A DNA stretch of 64,000 nucleotides from positions 455,152 through 519,151 of the forward strand of contig SWDT01000034.1 of NCBI GenBank assembly GCA_009193035.1. Direction: 5' to 3'. Shown piece by piece: positions 48,461-61,064 of this stretch. Below the pieces are notes generated by a model that worked only from the letters and a program-made list of their open reading frames with translations, had not been told where the DNA came from and made no database searches. The DNA comes from Halicephalobus mephisto (lineage: Eukaryota; Nematoda; Chromadorea; Rhabditida; Panagrolaimidae). The translations under genes were made by a program, and so were the position numbers. Position 1 is the stretch's first letter; every line of letters starts with the position of its first letter.

Positions 48461-51400
48461 ATGAACGACGAAAAACGGCAAGTTTTACCTTTATTGATTT
48501 TTGTTTTTTATATATCGGATTTTTATTTTTTTACTTTTTAGGGAAGAACTGGCCAGAAAACATCATGCCAGATACAGAAGCGACCAATATGCCAAGTTAC
48601 AACAGAGAAAATCGATGTTGAGGGAGTGCGAATTTAGTAAAGCGTTCCTGAAAGCTGCTGTTTTAATCGATTCGGAGAAAAATTTTCTAAGAAGAAAAGG
48701 AATCATCGGAAGTCAGCAATTCCTGGAAGAGTACAAAAAACAAAGATCGCAGTCACTTGTTCCCCAATCCACGAGAGCTGAATCCAGTTCGTCCGTAGAA
48801 CGAGGAAACAGCTTTGAATCCAAGAATCCGCCACTTCAGACTTCTACTTCTGTTTCCTACACTTCGTAAGTTGTTTATTTTCATATATCAACCAAAACGG
48901 CATTTGGAATTAAACTTTTTGATGCTAGTTATCATATACTCAGCATCTCTAAGAACTTTCATATATGAAAATTTTCTTTCAAGAACAGATAGAAGGTCAT
49001 ACACCCCATATGGCTCTAATTCAAAAATTCTCATATTTATTCAGACAAGATACACTTTTAAAACTACTTACGAAATAGCAAAGTTAAAATTTCAAACCAT
49101 TTTAGTTTCTAACAAGTTTTTTACAATTTTCGTCAAGATAATTTTACTTAAAAAACTTATTTCTGATTTTTATAATAGTATGATAAAAGACTTAAAGTAA
49201 CTTTTTCGACGGAGTTTCTTAATGTCAATTATGATTTATTAATTTTCTATGAAAACTTTGATATATAACCATTACTTTTTGAAAATGGATGGAGAGTTAC
49301 GTTCTTCACATGACTCCGATTTAGGTTTCTGGATTTATTTATGCATAATATATTTCTAAAAAATTGTGAATTAATCTGAAATTACGAAATCAACGCCATA
49401 CTGCCCATTTTAGTTACTGAAAAATTAAAAAATTAAAAAATTTTGCAATATATTTAATTAGAAAATTACGAAATAATTTATAAAAAATCCTAAAATTCTT
49501 CATTGAAATTATTTCAGAAAAATTGTAATTTCTTAATATTATGATTTTAATATTTTATTTTTAGAAACATTGATTTATCGGTTAAACCAACTTTCAACAT
49601 TGGCGGAAGTTTGCCGACATCGAATTCACATGCTCAACTTAAAAAAACAGATGCTGGTTGGTTTTTTATTTTTATATTTTTAAAAATACTTTAATTTCTT
49701 AGAATTTTTGAAATATTTTAATTTTTATATTTTTAAAAATATTTTAATTTTTATATTTTTAAAAATATTTTAATTTCTGGGAATTTTTGAAATATTTTAA
49801 TTTTAAAAGTTATTTTAATTTTTATATTTTTTAAAATACTTTAATTTTTTATATTTTGTTTTAATTTTTAAAATGTTTTAGCTCCTTCTATGCCGCGTCT
49901 TTCTCTCGCTCAAACTCCATTGTCGAAACACTTGGATGCTACTTTGAATTTGACAGATACGAGTTTTACAAACAAGGTTTCGCCGTTGCTGACTTCTACT
50001 CCTATTGTGAGCCCTACAAAACCCCTATTTGGTCCGAGTGCTTCTACATCAACGGATTCTGGGAAGTTTAGTCTACAAGGAGATAAAGTTGATTCAGAAG
50101 TTTCGAAAAAAACAGAAACTGTCACTACTCCGATTGTGACGAATCAGAATCCTGGTGTTGGACTTTTTAGAACTGGCAAGGAATTAAACAGTGTTGTTAA
50201 TTTTTCTTTCAAATCTTCAACGACTCCGCAAGGGAATCAGAATGTGTCTTTTACGTCTCCAAGTACTGTAGAATCAAATTCGACTTTTAAAACATCTAGT
50301 ACTCTCCCAGGTCAAGCGTTTTCTTGCAAAATTGGAGATGGACAGAATTCGAATGTTTCGTTCACGCCTCAGAATAGACAGGAATGTAATCAATCTTTTT
50401 CATTTAAGTCTACGATTGGTTCTGGTGGAGAATCAAAGCCATCGGTATTTGGGACTGGTTATACAATGGCTTCTGGGGAAGTTAAACCATCTGTATTTAC
50501 TGGTATGACGACGCAATCACGATTGTTTGGTACGGTTACTACTACTGCTAGTTCTACGGCTGGAAGTAAGCCAGTATTGTTTGCTGCTACGACTACTACT
50601 TCTGGTACAACTACACAGCCGTTTTCATTTGGTACTACTGCTAGTTCTACGGCTGGAGGTAAGCCAGTATTGTTTTCTGCTACTACGACAAAATCACAAT
50701 TATTTGGTACAATTGATACTACTGTTAGTTCTACGGCTGGAAGTAAACCAGTATTGTTTGCTGCTACGACTACTACTTCTGGTACAACTACACAGCCGTT
50801 TTCATTTGGTACTACTGCTAGTTCTACGGCTGGAAGTAAACCAGTATTGTTTTCTGCTACGACGGCTTCTGGAGAAATTAAGTCGTCAGTATTTGGTGCT
50901 CCGATTATGACTTCTGGTACAGTGACTAAACCGTTGTTATTTAGTAGTAATAGTACTACAATGGCTTCGGGAGAAGGTAAATCTTCGTTATTTACTACTA
51001 CTGCGACACAACCACAATTATTTGGTACGATTACTACTACTACGGTTTCTACGGCTGGAAGTAAGCCGGCATTATTTACTACTACTACGACACAACCACA
51101 ATTATTTGGTACAATTACTACTACTGCTAGTTCTGCAGCTGGAAGTAAGCCAGCGTTATTTACTACTACGACGACGGCTTCTGGTCCTATTTGTCAATCT
51201 TCGTTATTTACTCCTACTACTACAATACCATCTGGATTTCCGTCGTTTAGTAATATTCCAAATGCTTTGCCGGATTTGACTCATTATAGTGAAAAACAAG
51301 GTTTTTCTTTTAAACCATCTTCGAGAATTAATCAACCTGGATCTTCTACTTCAAGCAATACAGTAAAATCTCAAAGTTTTGCTCAAGTTTCGAAAATGGA

Positions 51401-53320
51401 CGAGAATTCACAATCGTCTTCTTCTCTGCCAAATGCGGCTAAATGGATAATTTTGATGAATAAAATGCATCATCAATTTAAAGAAAAAATTTCAAATTTT
51501 GTAAATGATCCAAATATGACAGATTTGAAGAAAAAAATCAAATTTGGAACAAATGATTTAATTGATAGAATTCTTCAATTATATGAAAATGATGATGAAT
51601 TGAATACGGTATTTGGAAAATTTTTATTGAATTTAAAAAAAATTATAAATGGCGAAATTATAGAAGAATTGGAAGAAAAATTTTCAATTGATATTAAAAA
51701 TGAAGGACAAAAATTATTTTTTATGAAATGTTTAACAAAAAGAATTTTGGATATGATTAAAATAGACAAATTATTAATTCCAAATGCAGTTATTCTTCAT
51801 GGAATTATTTCTAAAGAATTGGTTGATTATGATAAATATTTTCGATGTTATGTAGCAAATCACAATTATGCTCTTCAATTGACAGCAGATACATTGTAAG
51901 TTTTTTTAAAAGTAAAAATAAATTTCGAAAATAAAAAATCTTTAAAAAAAATAATTTAAAAAAATTTTAAAAATAAAAAATAATAATTTAAAAAATCTTT
52001 AAAAAAAAAAAATTTTTAAAAATATTTAAAAATAAAAAAAAATAATTTTAAAAATTTAAAAAAAAAATAATTTTAAAAAATCTTTAAAAATAAAAAAAAG
52101 TAATTTTAAAAAATATTTAAAAATAAAAAAAAATAATTTTAAAAAATATTTAAAAATAAATTTCTAAAATTGAGGATTTTTTAAAATAATAAAATTAAAA
52201 AATAAATTTTTTTAGTTGAGAATTTTTAAAGATTTTTTAAAAATTTTAAATTATATATTTTTTGAAAGTTTTCTAATTTTTTAAGAATTTTGTTGTTTTT
52301 GTGCAAATTTTTATTTTTAAAAAATTCCATAATTTTTAAAATGATTTAATTTCAGCATTAAAGTTCTTTCGAAATCTTTCAAAACATTAACTGATCCGAA
52401 CGATCGTTATTCCTACATTGTCCGATCTAGACTAGAAGAAAAACAAGTTTTAAAATTATTTATTTGTGTTGAAAAACAGAAAATAGTTCCTCAAACGAAA
52501 ATTTCCGAACTTGCTGGTCAAAGATTACTGTGGGAATTTTGCCAAGCTTACAACAAACTTCCCCAAGTTCCGATTGCTTCTTTGACAACGATGATGGTCA
52601 TTTTAAAGGTTAGTTTGAAATTTTAAAGTTAAAATTAAATTTTAGAATTAATTTTTGAAATTAAACTTTTAAAATTATTCCCGAATTTATTATTGGAATT
52701 ATTTTAAAGATTTTTAGAATTATATTAATTTTTGAATTAATTGTTGAAATTTTCTTTAAATTAATTTTTAAATTCATGTTTAAGGTTATTTTTAAAATTT
52801 AAATTAATTTTTAAATTCATATTTAAGGTTATTTTTAAAGTTTAAATTAATTTTTAATTCTTGTTTAAGGTTATTTTTAAAATTTAAATTAATTTTTAAA
52901 TTCATGTTTAAGGTTATTTTTAAAATTTAAATTAATTTTTAATTCTTGTTTAAGATTATTTTTAAAATTTAAATTAATTTTTAATTCTTGTTTAAGATTA
53001 TTTTTAAAGTTTAAATTAATTTTTAAAGTCATGTTTAAAATTTAAGTTTACTTCCAAAATTACTTTCAAAGTTATGTTTAAAAAACAATTTCCAGAATGC
53101 CCAAGACGTTTTTAACAATCCTTCGTCACCGTACTACAAACAATTTGCTTCTATGATGATGACAAGATTGAAAGATTTCCTCAAAGAAGACGTTTCTAAA
53201 TCCCTCGACGAAATCATCAAAAAATCTGGTTTAGAAGATATCCAAGCTCAAATCAAACAATGTCATGAATGTGCTCGTGAAAGTACAGAACAAAATTTAA
53301 AAGCTATTGGAATACCATAA
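48461..53320 (+). CDS. FG-repeat nucleoporin with Gle1-like C-terminal domain
   Basis: Six exons (48461-48477, 48542-48865, 49565-49656, 49882-51895, 52356-52608, 53096-53320) total 2925 nt, 974 aa, in phase. The N-terminus is a basic, helical segment (REELARKHHARYRSDQYAK, EEYKKQRSQS). Residues about 150-620 are Ser/Thr-rich with many FG-type motifs (LFG, FSFK, SVFG, PFSFGTT), typical of nucleoporins. From about residue 650 a folded helical domain begins; IPNAVILHGIISKELVDYD followed by NYALQL aligns without gaps to human GLE1 FPIAVVASGIWELHP followed by PYSVPF, and RLLWEFCQAYNKLPQVP followed by YYKQFASMM parallels GLE1 RWLAQILNMEPLSDV followed by YQVQFWKML. Gle1 activates the DEAD-box ATPase Dbp5 with IP6 at the cytoplasmic face of the pore to release mRNA; Gle1 proteins I know lack FG repeats. 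Exon 1 joins exon 2 only through a GC-AG intron. The Gle1 assignment is from remembered alignment; plain FG nucleoporin is the fallback. Confidence 0.72.
50540..51170 (+). repeat. Minisatellite inside the FG-repeat coding exon
   Basis: In-frame repeats with AGTTCTACGGCTGGAAGTAA and CAGTATTGTTT. A block of about 179 bp (from 50542 and again from 50721) is nearly exact. It encodes the SSTAGSKPVLF and TQPFSFGTT motifs, so FG content here grew by recent tandem duplication. Confidence 0.8.
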
Positions 53321-53353
53321 TTTCGGGTTTTATTTTTGTATTTTAAAAAATTT

Positions 53354-53359
53354 TTTATT
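53354..53359 (-). terminator. Candidate polyadenylation signal of GCN2
   Basis: AATAAA on the minus strand about 55 nt after the GCN2 stop. It lies inside the 92-bp gap to the stop of the convergent gene, so the two 3' UTRs probably overlap. Confidence 0.45.
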
Positions 53360-53412
53360 CATTTTTCATACCCGATTCTATAAAATTCAAACAAAAAAAT
53401 TACATTAAAACA

Positions 53413-56400
53413 TTAAATAATAACCTTATAAGATCCTTCATTTTGTTTAGTCCAAAGAATAATCGGATTCAAAGTAGATCCAAAACTATCAGAAAAATGT
53501 GGAATTAAACAATCTAAAAGAAATTTTAATTCTTTTTTTTGTTTTCCTGCAGTTAATTGATGAAATGATCGAATTAATTCATCTTTTGTAAATTGACGAT
53601 TAACAATACCAATTATTTGAAGTAATAATTCAGGTATAAGATCTGTTATAAATACTTCTATAGTTATTTTAGAATTAAATTTTTGTATCATATCTTGTAA
53701 TATACTTCGAACTTGATTTTCTATTTTTTTTCTACTATTATGTGGTGGTTTATCTATCATTGCAAAATTAATTGAAATATTTGCAAATGATGCTGAAATT
53801 GATATTTTTGAATTTTCATTTACATTTGAAATAATATCTGTTTGAATTTGTCCTTGATATGTTTGATTTTCATCTACAATCAACTTAGTAACTTCATCTT
53901 TCAAAATTTTACTATGAACATAATTTGCTCCATAAGTAGCCCGTTTCGACGTTTTCGTTAATTCTATGTCTTCATATAATACAACTTTCCCTTCATCAGA
54001 TATTGTAACTAAAAACGGTATCAAATTTAATTTACAGTAATCCAACAATACATCTGTTGTCCCTTCACCTAAATACATTGAACTTTTTACATTTTTCATT
54101 CTTAATTCTTTCAAAATTTCTATTGCTTCTTTTTCAACTTCATTTGATAACGGATAAACCAAAGCTTTACATACAAAATACGATCGAATTTCCATTATTC
54201 TTTCAATTTCTAAAAATCCTTCAAGAAGTATATTCAATCCAAATGCCGCCAATTGTCTAGGAGGTTCACTTTTCAAATGTCGTTGTGACGTAAAATAATT
54301 ATCATATCTTCCACCAGCTAAAACAATCTTTTTTTTAATTGTCATTTTAAATGGAATTTCAACTTGTAACAAATACATTAAACCATCATTAAAAATATTT
54401 GGTCTATAAGCCAATCCAGGATCAAATATAATCGATAATTTTTCTGAATAAAACAAATTTAAATAAGATAAAGTTTTCGAAATATCTTCTAATGCAATTT
54501 TTGCTAGATTACTTACTTCTAATGACTTATGTTTTAATATTTTTTGCAATTTTAATTTCAATTCTTCCATTGATTCAACTGGTTCAATTAACTTCAATAT
54601 TGCCAAAGCAGCATTTTGTCCAATTTCAGCAGCATTACCTAATTTTTTCGCTTTTTCTTCTATATTTAATTTCTTATTAATATTCGTTCCCATAAAATAC
54701 AAAAAATCATTTATCTGTTTCAAAGTAGTTGAATCATTACATCCATTACTTGCACATATAGCTTCAACAAGTTTCGAATGTCCCAATCTTATTGTCCATT
54801 TAAAATTACATAATATTCCCAATTTTCCAATTTCCACAATTAATGCCAAAATTTCTGCTCCCATCTTATACGATATACTTTCATCATCAACAATATCCAC
54901 TGCACATTCAATTCTTTCCATAGGATGACTTCCTGGAGATTCACATTTAAAAATACTTTTCGAAATAGAAAATCTTTTAATTTTTTCTATTTCATTTCTT
55001 GCACAATATCTTGCAAAATTCGTTCTTAAATCACAACAAGCAGTCACAATATATCCATTAGGTTCAATAACAGTAAATGGCATTTGGTAACCTGTATTTT
55101 TTTGTCCTTTTTGAGGTTGAAATGGAGTAAAAAAATGCGTATTAAGTTCACAAAATCCATGAAGACGAAAAATTTCTTTCAATTTATCAGAAATAACAGA
55201 AATAACTGCTTGTTTTCTCGGTTCAACAAAATTCGGATCTTCTGTAATTGCATAATCATAAAGATAATCCGCTGCTAACGGTACTTCCAAAGAGAACAGT
55301 TCTTGAAGAACATATTGATAAACTTTCGATTTTCTATTTCGAAGATTATCTTTGTATTTTTTCTAAAATAAAAATCATAAAATAAAATTCTCGGAATAAT
55401 TTCAAAAAAATTAAAAATAAACCAATTTTAATAGAAAATCATTAAAATTATCATTTTTCTATTTTCATTAATTCCACGCAAAAATTAAAAATTTCTAAAA
55501 ACTAAATAAAAAAATCACAAAGTATTTTTTCTAATTTTAATTTTTTAAAGTAAAATTCATAAAATATAATTTTTAAAATAAAATTCATAAAATAAAATTT
55601 TTTAAAGTAAAATTTATAAAATATAATTTTTTTAAAGTAAAATTTTTAAAACATAATTTTTAAAATAAAATTCATAAAATATAATTTTTAAAGTAAAATT
55701 TATAAAACACAATTTTTTTAAAGTAAAATTTATAAAACACAATTTTTTTAAAGTAAAATTTTTAAAATATAATTTTTAAAATTTCCCCAAAAACAAACCT
55801 GAAAATCGCTTTCTTCATTTTCAACAAATGGAACCAAATCATGTTGAAGCAAGTCCTTCACCAATGGCCGATCTTCTGGATTAGTTTTCATCATCCACGA
55901 TATTAATTCTCTCAATCTATTTTTCGCTATTTTAGATAATTGTTTTCCAAAATCTTCTGGAAAAACATAATTTCTCAAATTTTGTAAAATTATCAATCTT
56001 TCCATTCCAAGAGGCAATGGTCTAAAAAACATTTCAAAAAGTACAATTCCAACAGAATACACATCACATCTTGAATCGTAGGTTTTTTTAGAATTTTTAA
56101 TAACTTCTGGAGCAATATATAAACCAGTTCCTATTCCTTTCGTCTGACCAGAAGCGTTATTAATCGTCGAAGTATCTGCATTTTCTGGATCAATTTTCGA
56201 AAACGATTCCAATGTTGCCAACCCAAAATCACCAATTTTCACCTAAAATCATATTATTATAAAAATCCAAAACCCCAAATTTTCATAATTCATAAAAAAT
56301 CAAAATAATCTACATAACAATTTCGCTTTCACAACTATAATTACTTCACAATCATATACTACAAAAAACAAACTTTTTCTACAAAATTATCTCGACAAAG

Positions 56401-59400
56401 TTTTTTAGAATTTTTTAAAAATTAAATCAATCGAAATTTCGCAATCAATATCTTAAGATTATATCCTCCCCAAGTTGATCTAGAATCGTCTATATCGAGA
56501 TTACATAAAGTACATAACCTTCTGCTTATCCTCTAGAACTAATTTCCATATATAAATTTCCCAACAAACATCCTAAAAACCTAAAATTCCTATCAAAAAC
56601 AAATATTCTGTATTAAAAATCCCAAAACTTACACTCATATTAACATCCAGAAAAATATTAACCGGTTTAATATCACGATGAATCATTCCTTGTCCATGAA
56701 TATACTGTAAACCACTTAAAATTTCCCTAAATAATCTCCAATTCATTTGCGTATTTTTCAATAAACTTTCTGAATCTATCAATGCCCTTAGGGTACTTCT
56801 TTCACAAAACTCCATTTGAATATACAATATTTTCGGAAAAGTTTTTTGTGATTCTTGTGTAATATCACTTTGATAAAAAACATCTTCTTCTTCATCTTGA
56901 TGATTTTCTTCTTCATCATCAAAAATAACATCAAATTCACTTTCTATTCCTGATTTAGTAATATTAGATGCAGAAAAAATAGTATGAATTTTAGATTTCG
57001 GAGTCATAAATGGTCTTTGCCACAATCTTCCAGGACCTCCATCACTACTCGATTCCGAATTTTCTACTTTCTGAAAACTTACACTTTTTTCATTTGCAAA
57101 AATTATTTCAGAATCTTCTTGTTTTCTTTTAGAGTTTACTGTAGATCGAAAAGAATTCTTCGTATCATCAGATGACACTGTTTCAATCCATGCAGCATAA
57201 AATCTAACAACATGTTCATGTTTTAATTTTGCCAAAAGATTTGCTTCTCTTGTAACTTTTTTAATAATTTGTTCATTTTCTGCATTTAATGGAATAACTT
57301 TCACAGCATAATCATTACCATCAAGCTTATTTCTTGCTAATAAAACTTGACCAAAACCACCACGTCCAAGAGCTCTAAAAGCATAAAAATCCTTCGCCAA
57401 ACGACTATGTTCAAGTTGATTAAATCCAAAAATAGATCCAGAATCCGAAAAAGAATCATTAAACTGACTCAACGGTAACAAATCTGCAAAAATTAAATTA
57501 TTTTTTTTATTTTTAAAAAAACTTACGAAGTGACAAAAATTTATGATCTACAAGTTGTTCAACTGATTTCGCAGATTGACAAAATTTAATAAAATTATGC
57601 AAAACTTCAGTAAATTCAGAACATTGATCATCAATCGAAGTTGATTTCATAGTTATCGAATCTAATAAAGTTCCAAGAGCAAAAATATCTCTTCTTTGAG
57701 CTTCTATAATTTTAGTTCCAGCAACTCTATTCAACGAAGAAGGAGATGCAGTTCTAGTACTGTCTGTCATCGAGTCAAAGAGATCACAAATCTTCATCAA
57801 TTCCGGACTAAAAAATTTGTAAAAATTATTCAAAAAATAAAAACTTACAAAATCAATGAATCCGAAATTCTGAATCCAGATTTCTTCGTTAACCAGATAG
57901 AATTTGCATTAATTTGTCCATGATTAAGTTGTCTATCATGAAGCCATTTCAAAGCACAAACAGTTTGGGAAGCCATTGATGGAATTAAATGTTCCTAAAT
58001 TCGTTATAAAAATTAAAACTAAATATTTTTAATTTTTTTCAAAAACAATTTAAAAACAAAAATAACTTTAAAAATTTAAATAGTAATTTTAGAATTTTAT
58101 AACATTTTAAAATTATTATTTTTCATAAATCGATTTAAAAATTTCTAAATTAACATCATTTAAAAAATTCTTATTTTTCATAATAGTTAATAATTTTAAT
58201 TAAAAATACTAACATTTAAAAACTTATAACCAACTCTACAGTACCCTATCAAAAACGCTATTTTTTATAAAAATTAAAAATACTAACATTTAAAAACTTA
58301 TAACTAACTCTACAGTACCCTATCAAAAACGCTATTTTTTATAAAAATTAAAAAATCCAATTCTTACCAAATTTCCTTGGATCGTCTGGATATTCTCTTC
58401 CACACATCTGTCACTTTCATCAATGGCTTGACCAATAAGAAGACTAACATTAAAATTCGACAATTCCACAGCCGTCTTCTTCAGAAGAACAAACACAACA
58501 GGATACAGAAATTGATCCATTTCGCCTAATCCTTTCAAAGTCGTTATCAGTGTATTTGTAAAAGATTCCAGTTTATCCAAAAACGGCCTCAAATCGACTT
58601 CCGTCTTCCGGGCATGTTTCCTGCCAAGAGTGTAGGTAAAAGACCATTCAGAAACCAACAATTCCCGAGAATGATCAAAACCACTCCATTCAGTTGAGAA
58701 TCTGTGAAATGGTTTTCTTCGTTGTCGTGTATTCTTCGTCCTTTTGTAAATTTTCGTTTCTTCTCCAAAAATAGTTTTAACAGAAAAAAATTCACCAACT
58801 TCTCCAAAATTCAGAGCTTTGGCCCGATTTTGACGTTCTATTTCTTCTTGTTGTTTTCTATTTTCCGTTTCTGTTCGTCGACGTTGATTTTCTTCTTCAA
58901 CTTCGGCTTGTTCCCGAAGTTCAGAATCTGCTCTAATCCTCTGGAAAATCAATTTACAATTAAAAAACCACAATACCAAGAAAATCAAAAATATTCTTGA
59001 AGTAAAATCTTTGGATTTTTAGGTGTTCGGAATTTGCATAAGATTTTCGAAAGTTTCAGAAATTTTAAATGAACTTTTGAAAGCTTTAGTCTTCTAGAAT
59101 TTTGTAGAAATTTCCAGAATCCGGTTTTTTGTTGAGTTCCCAATAGGCTTAGGAAGATCCTATAGAATTCTGAAAAGTTTCAAAATTTCGTAATAAATTT
59201 CTACACCACTCTAGAGTTCTAGAATTTACCAGCAAATTCTTCAAGATTCTAAAAACTCTGTCCTCTAAGAAAACCTTACATTTTGTTCTTTCTGCATCAA
59301 TTCCTGTTTCCTAATCATTGCTTCATGAATGGATTCCTTCGGATGAGCATTCAAATCTTCCAGATAATCTTGGCAAGTCCTGCATAGCTCGAAGATCATC

Positions 59401-60100
59401 TGTTCACCGAGGAGAGTTTTGGCTTTGTTTTTCAAGATTCCAATGACGTGATTGACTTCAGTCTCGGTTAGCCCGTCATATTCGGGGATCTTGATGTTTG
59501 GAGGACTAAATCGTAATCATTCATATATCAAAAACAAAAAACACACCTTTGTGGATAGTCTTCTGTACATTGGACTAGCAACTGGAGAGAAACAAAGACT
59601 CTGGATTGATCAGTTGGGGGTTTTAATAAGATGCGAACCTCTAATGGAGCCCATTGCTGAAAAGTTTGCATATTAAGTTGAAATTAAAAGTCGGTTTAAG
59701 GTTTTAGAATCCACTAAGGAGGTTCTAAATCCTTCTAAAATGTAATATAAGATTGTAGAATCTCCCAGAATCAACTAAAAACATTCTAAATCCCTCCAAA
59801 AGTCTCTAGAATTTTCTAAAATCAACTAAAAACATTCTAAACCTTTCCAAAAGTCTCTAGAATTTTCCAGAAATTGAAAGAAACTTATAATTATGAAAAA
59901 CTCAAACTTTTACAAGTTCCTAAAAATCCTAAAACTTCACCTCAAGACATTTCATATTAAAATCATATTTAAGTTATATAAAAGAACGATATTAATCGAC
60001 CTACCTTCCAGCAGTTTTCGGTCTTGAGCGAAATAATGTCAGGACCAAAGCAAGATTGGAGAACTAGAGCTTCTTCTTTTTGAATATCTCTTTTGTCCAT
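53413..60100 (-). CDS. gcn-2: GCN2 eIF2-alpha kinase (EIF2AK4)
   Basis: Amino-acid-starvation sensor that phosphorylates eIF2-alpha when uncharged tRNA accumulates. Nine exons (60100-60005, 59656-59547, 59505-59280, 58940-58368, 57994-57849, 57807-57527, 57483-56633, 56242-55799, 55362-53413) join in phase to 1558 aa. Residues 1-110 are the RWD domain that binds GCN1 (EEALVLQSCFGPDIISL, PLEVRILLKPP, IPEYDGL). A highly charged coiled coil follows, then a pseudokinase (WLHDRQLNHGQINANSIWL lacks the catalytic HRD). The kinase has ALGRGGFGQV (517-524), YAVKV Lys 539, a large acidic insert, MIHRDIKPVNIF, IGDFGLA and GTGLYIAPEV. The last exon is the HisRS-like domain (about 910 onward: PLAADYLYDYAI, YQMPFTV, DLRTNFARY, AGGRYDNYF) plus the C-terminal dimer/ribosome-binding end. 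A possible AATAAA is near 53354-53359. The start ATG has no obvious SL site directly upstream. Confidence 0.93.
58170..58350. repeat. Tandem duplication, about 70 bp, in GCN2 intron
   Basis: Two near-identical copies of TACTAACATTTAAAAACTTA and CTCTACAGTACCCTATC just downstream of the exon-4 donor. Confidence 0.75.
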
Positions 60101-61064
60101 TTAGGAAGAATAATTTAGGACAAAATACAAAAATACCCGATGTACATTCGTTCCTGAAAGTTTTGGAATGAAAACGTAGATATAGGAAATGGCGGATTTC
60201 ATCAGAATTGCACAAGTGCAGTTCTGTTGATGTACCAAGTTCCACTCTGTTCAGACGGACTTCTTTCGTTTCGGGACCTCGATTTGCAGGACTACTTATT
60301 TAGGACTATATGACACTTGCTCTTCTTCGACTTGCGCTAGTTTCGAAGTTCTTTCTTTTTAAATCAGCGTTTTTCTTAACTGAGATATTAAGTTAATTTA
60401 ACTGCCAAAAAATCTATATAAAAATGAAAGAAATTATATAAAGCTTACGAAATGAAGGGAATAAATATCGCTGGGAAGTAAATATTAATAGGGAGTAAAT
60501 ATTGTTAGGGAATGAATATTGTTAGGGAATGAATATTGTTAGGGAGTAATTGTCATACAGCCCTTATTTAGACGTTATTTCGAAATTCTTTTTCAGAATT
60601 TTTTAGTTTTCTTCTATTGCATTCACTTTTATTTCTAAAAGTAATTCTAGAATTTGGATTGATATTTTCCAGAAATTTTCTACTTCAAGATAACGGAGAA
60701 ATCATCAACAGCACGTTTAATCCAAATCAACAAAAATGAAACTTTAAAATCTTCAAGAAAATATTTTTATTAAAATTAAATTTAAAATTTTTTATAGCAT
60801 TATATTAATTGAAATTCTTAGAAATTCCTAGAATCCTCGGTTTCAGAAGTTGATTTCGAATTTTCATTGAATTCTAAAATTTCACTAAACTCTGAAAAGC
60901 TAATTTCCAATCCTGAATTCACGTTCAGAATCTGTCGGACCTCAGCCAAACAAATTATTTTGAAGTCTGCTCTTCGCTGTTGTTACATAACGAGAATAAA
61001 CTTTTCCTGAAACGATTTATCATGTGCGGTAGAAAGTAGATTCTGTACAGCAATTGTAGATCGT
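60101..61064. other. Intergenic region between GCN2 and Hsp70-like locus
   Basis: Holds the GCN2 promoter. 60470-60560 has four copies of a 22-bp repeat (GTTAGGGAATGAATATT). 60360-60470 resembles 44.86-44.96 kb (AGATATTAAGTTAATTTAA), so it is a dispersed repeat. The minus-strand ORF at 60039-60245 overlaps GCN2 exon 1 out of frame. Confidence 0.5.

Noticed and set aside
50527..51279. Leu-rich ORFs in another frame over the FG-repeat exon
   Set aside because: Shadow frames of the in-frame minisatellite; the FG frame continues through flanking exons in phase.
60039..60245. 68-codon minus-strand ORF upstream of GCN2
   Set aside because: Overlaps GCN2 exon 1 in another frame; the RWD start in exon 1 is the supported reading.
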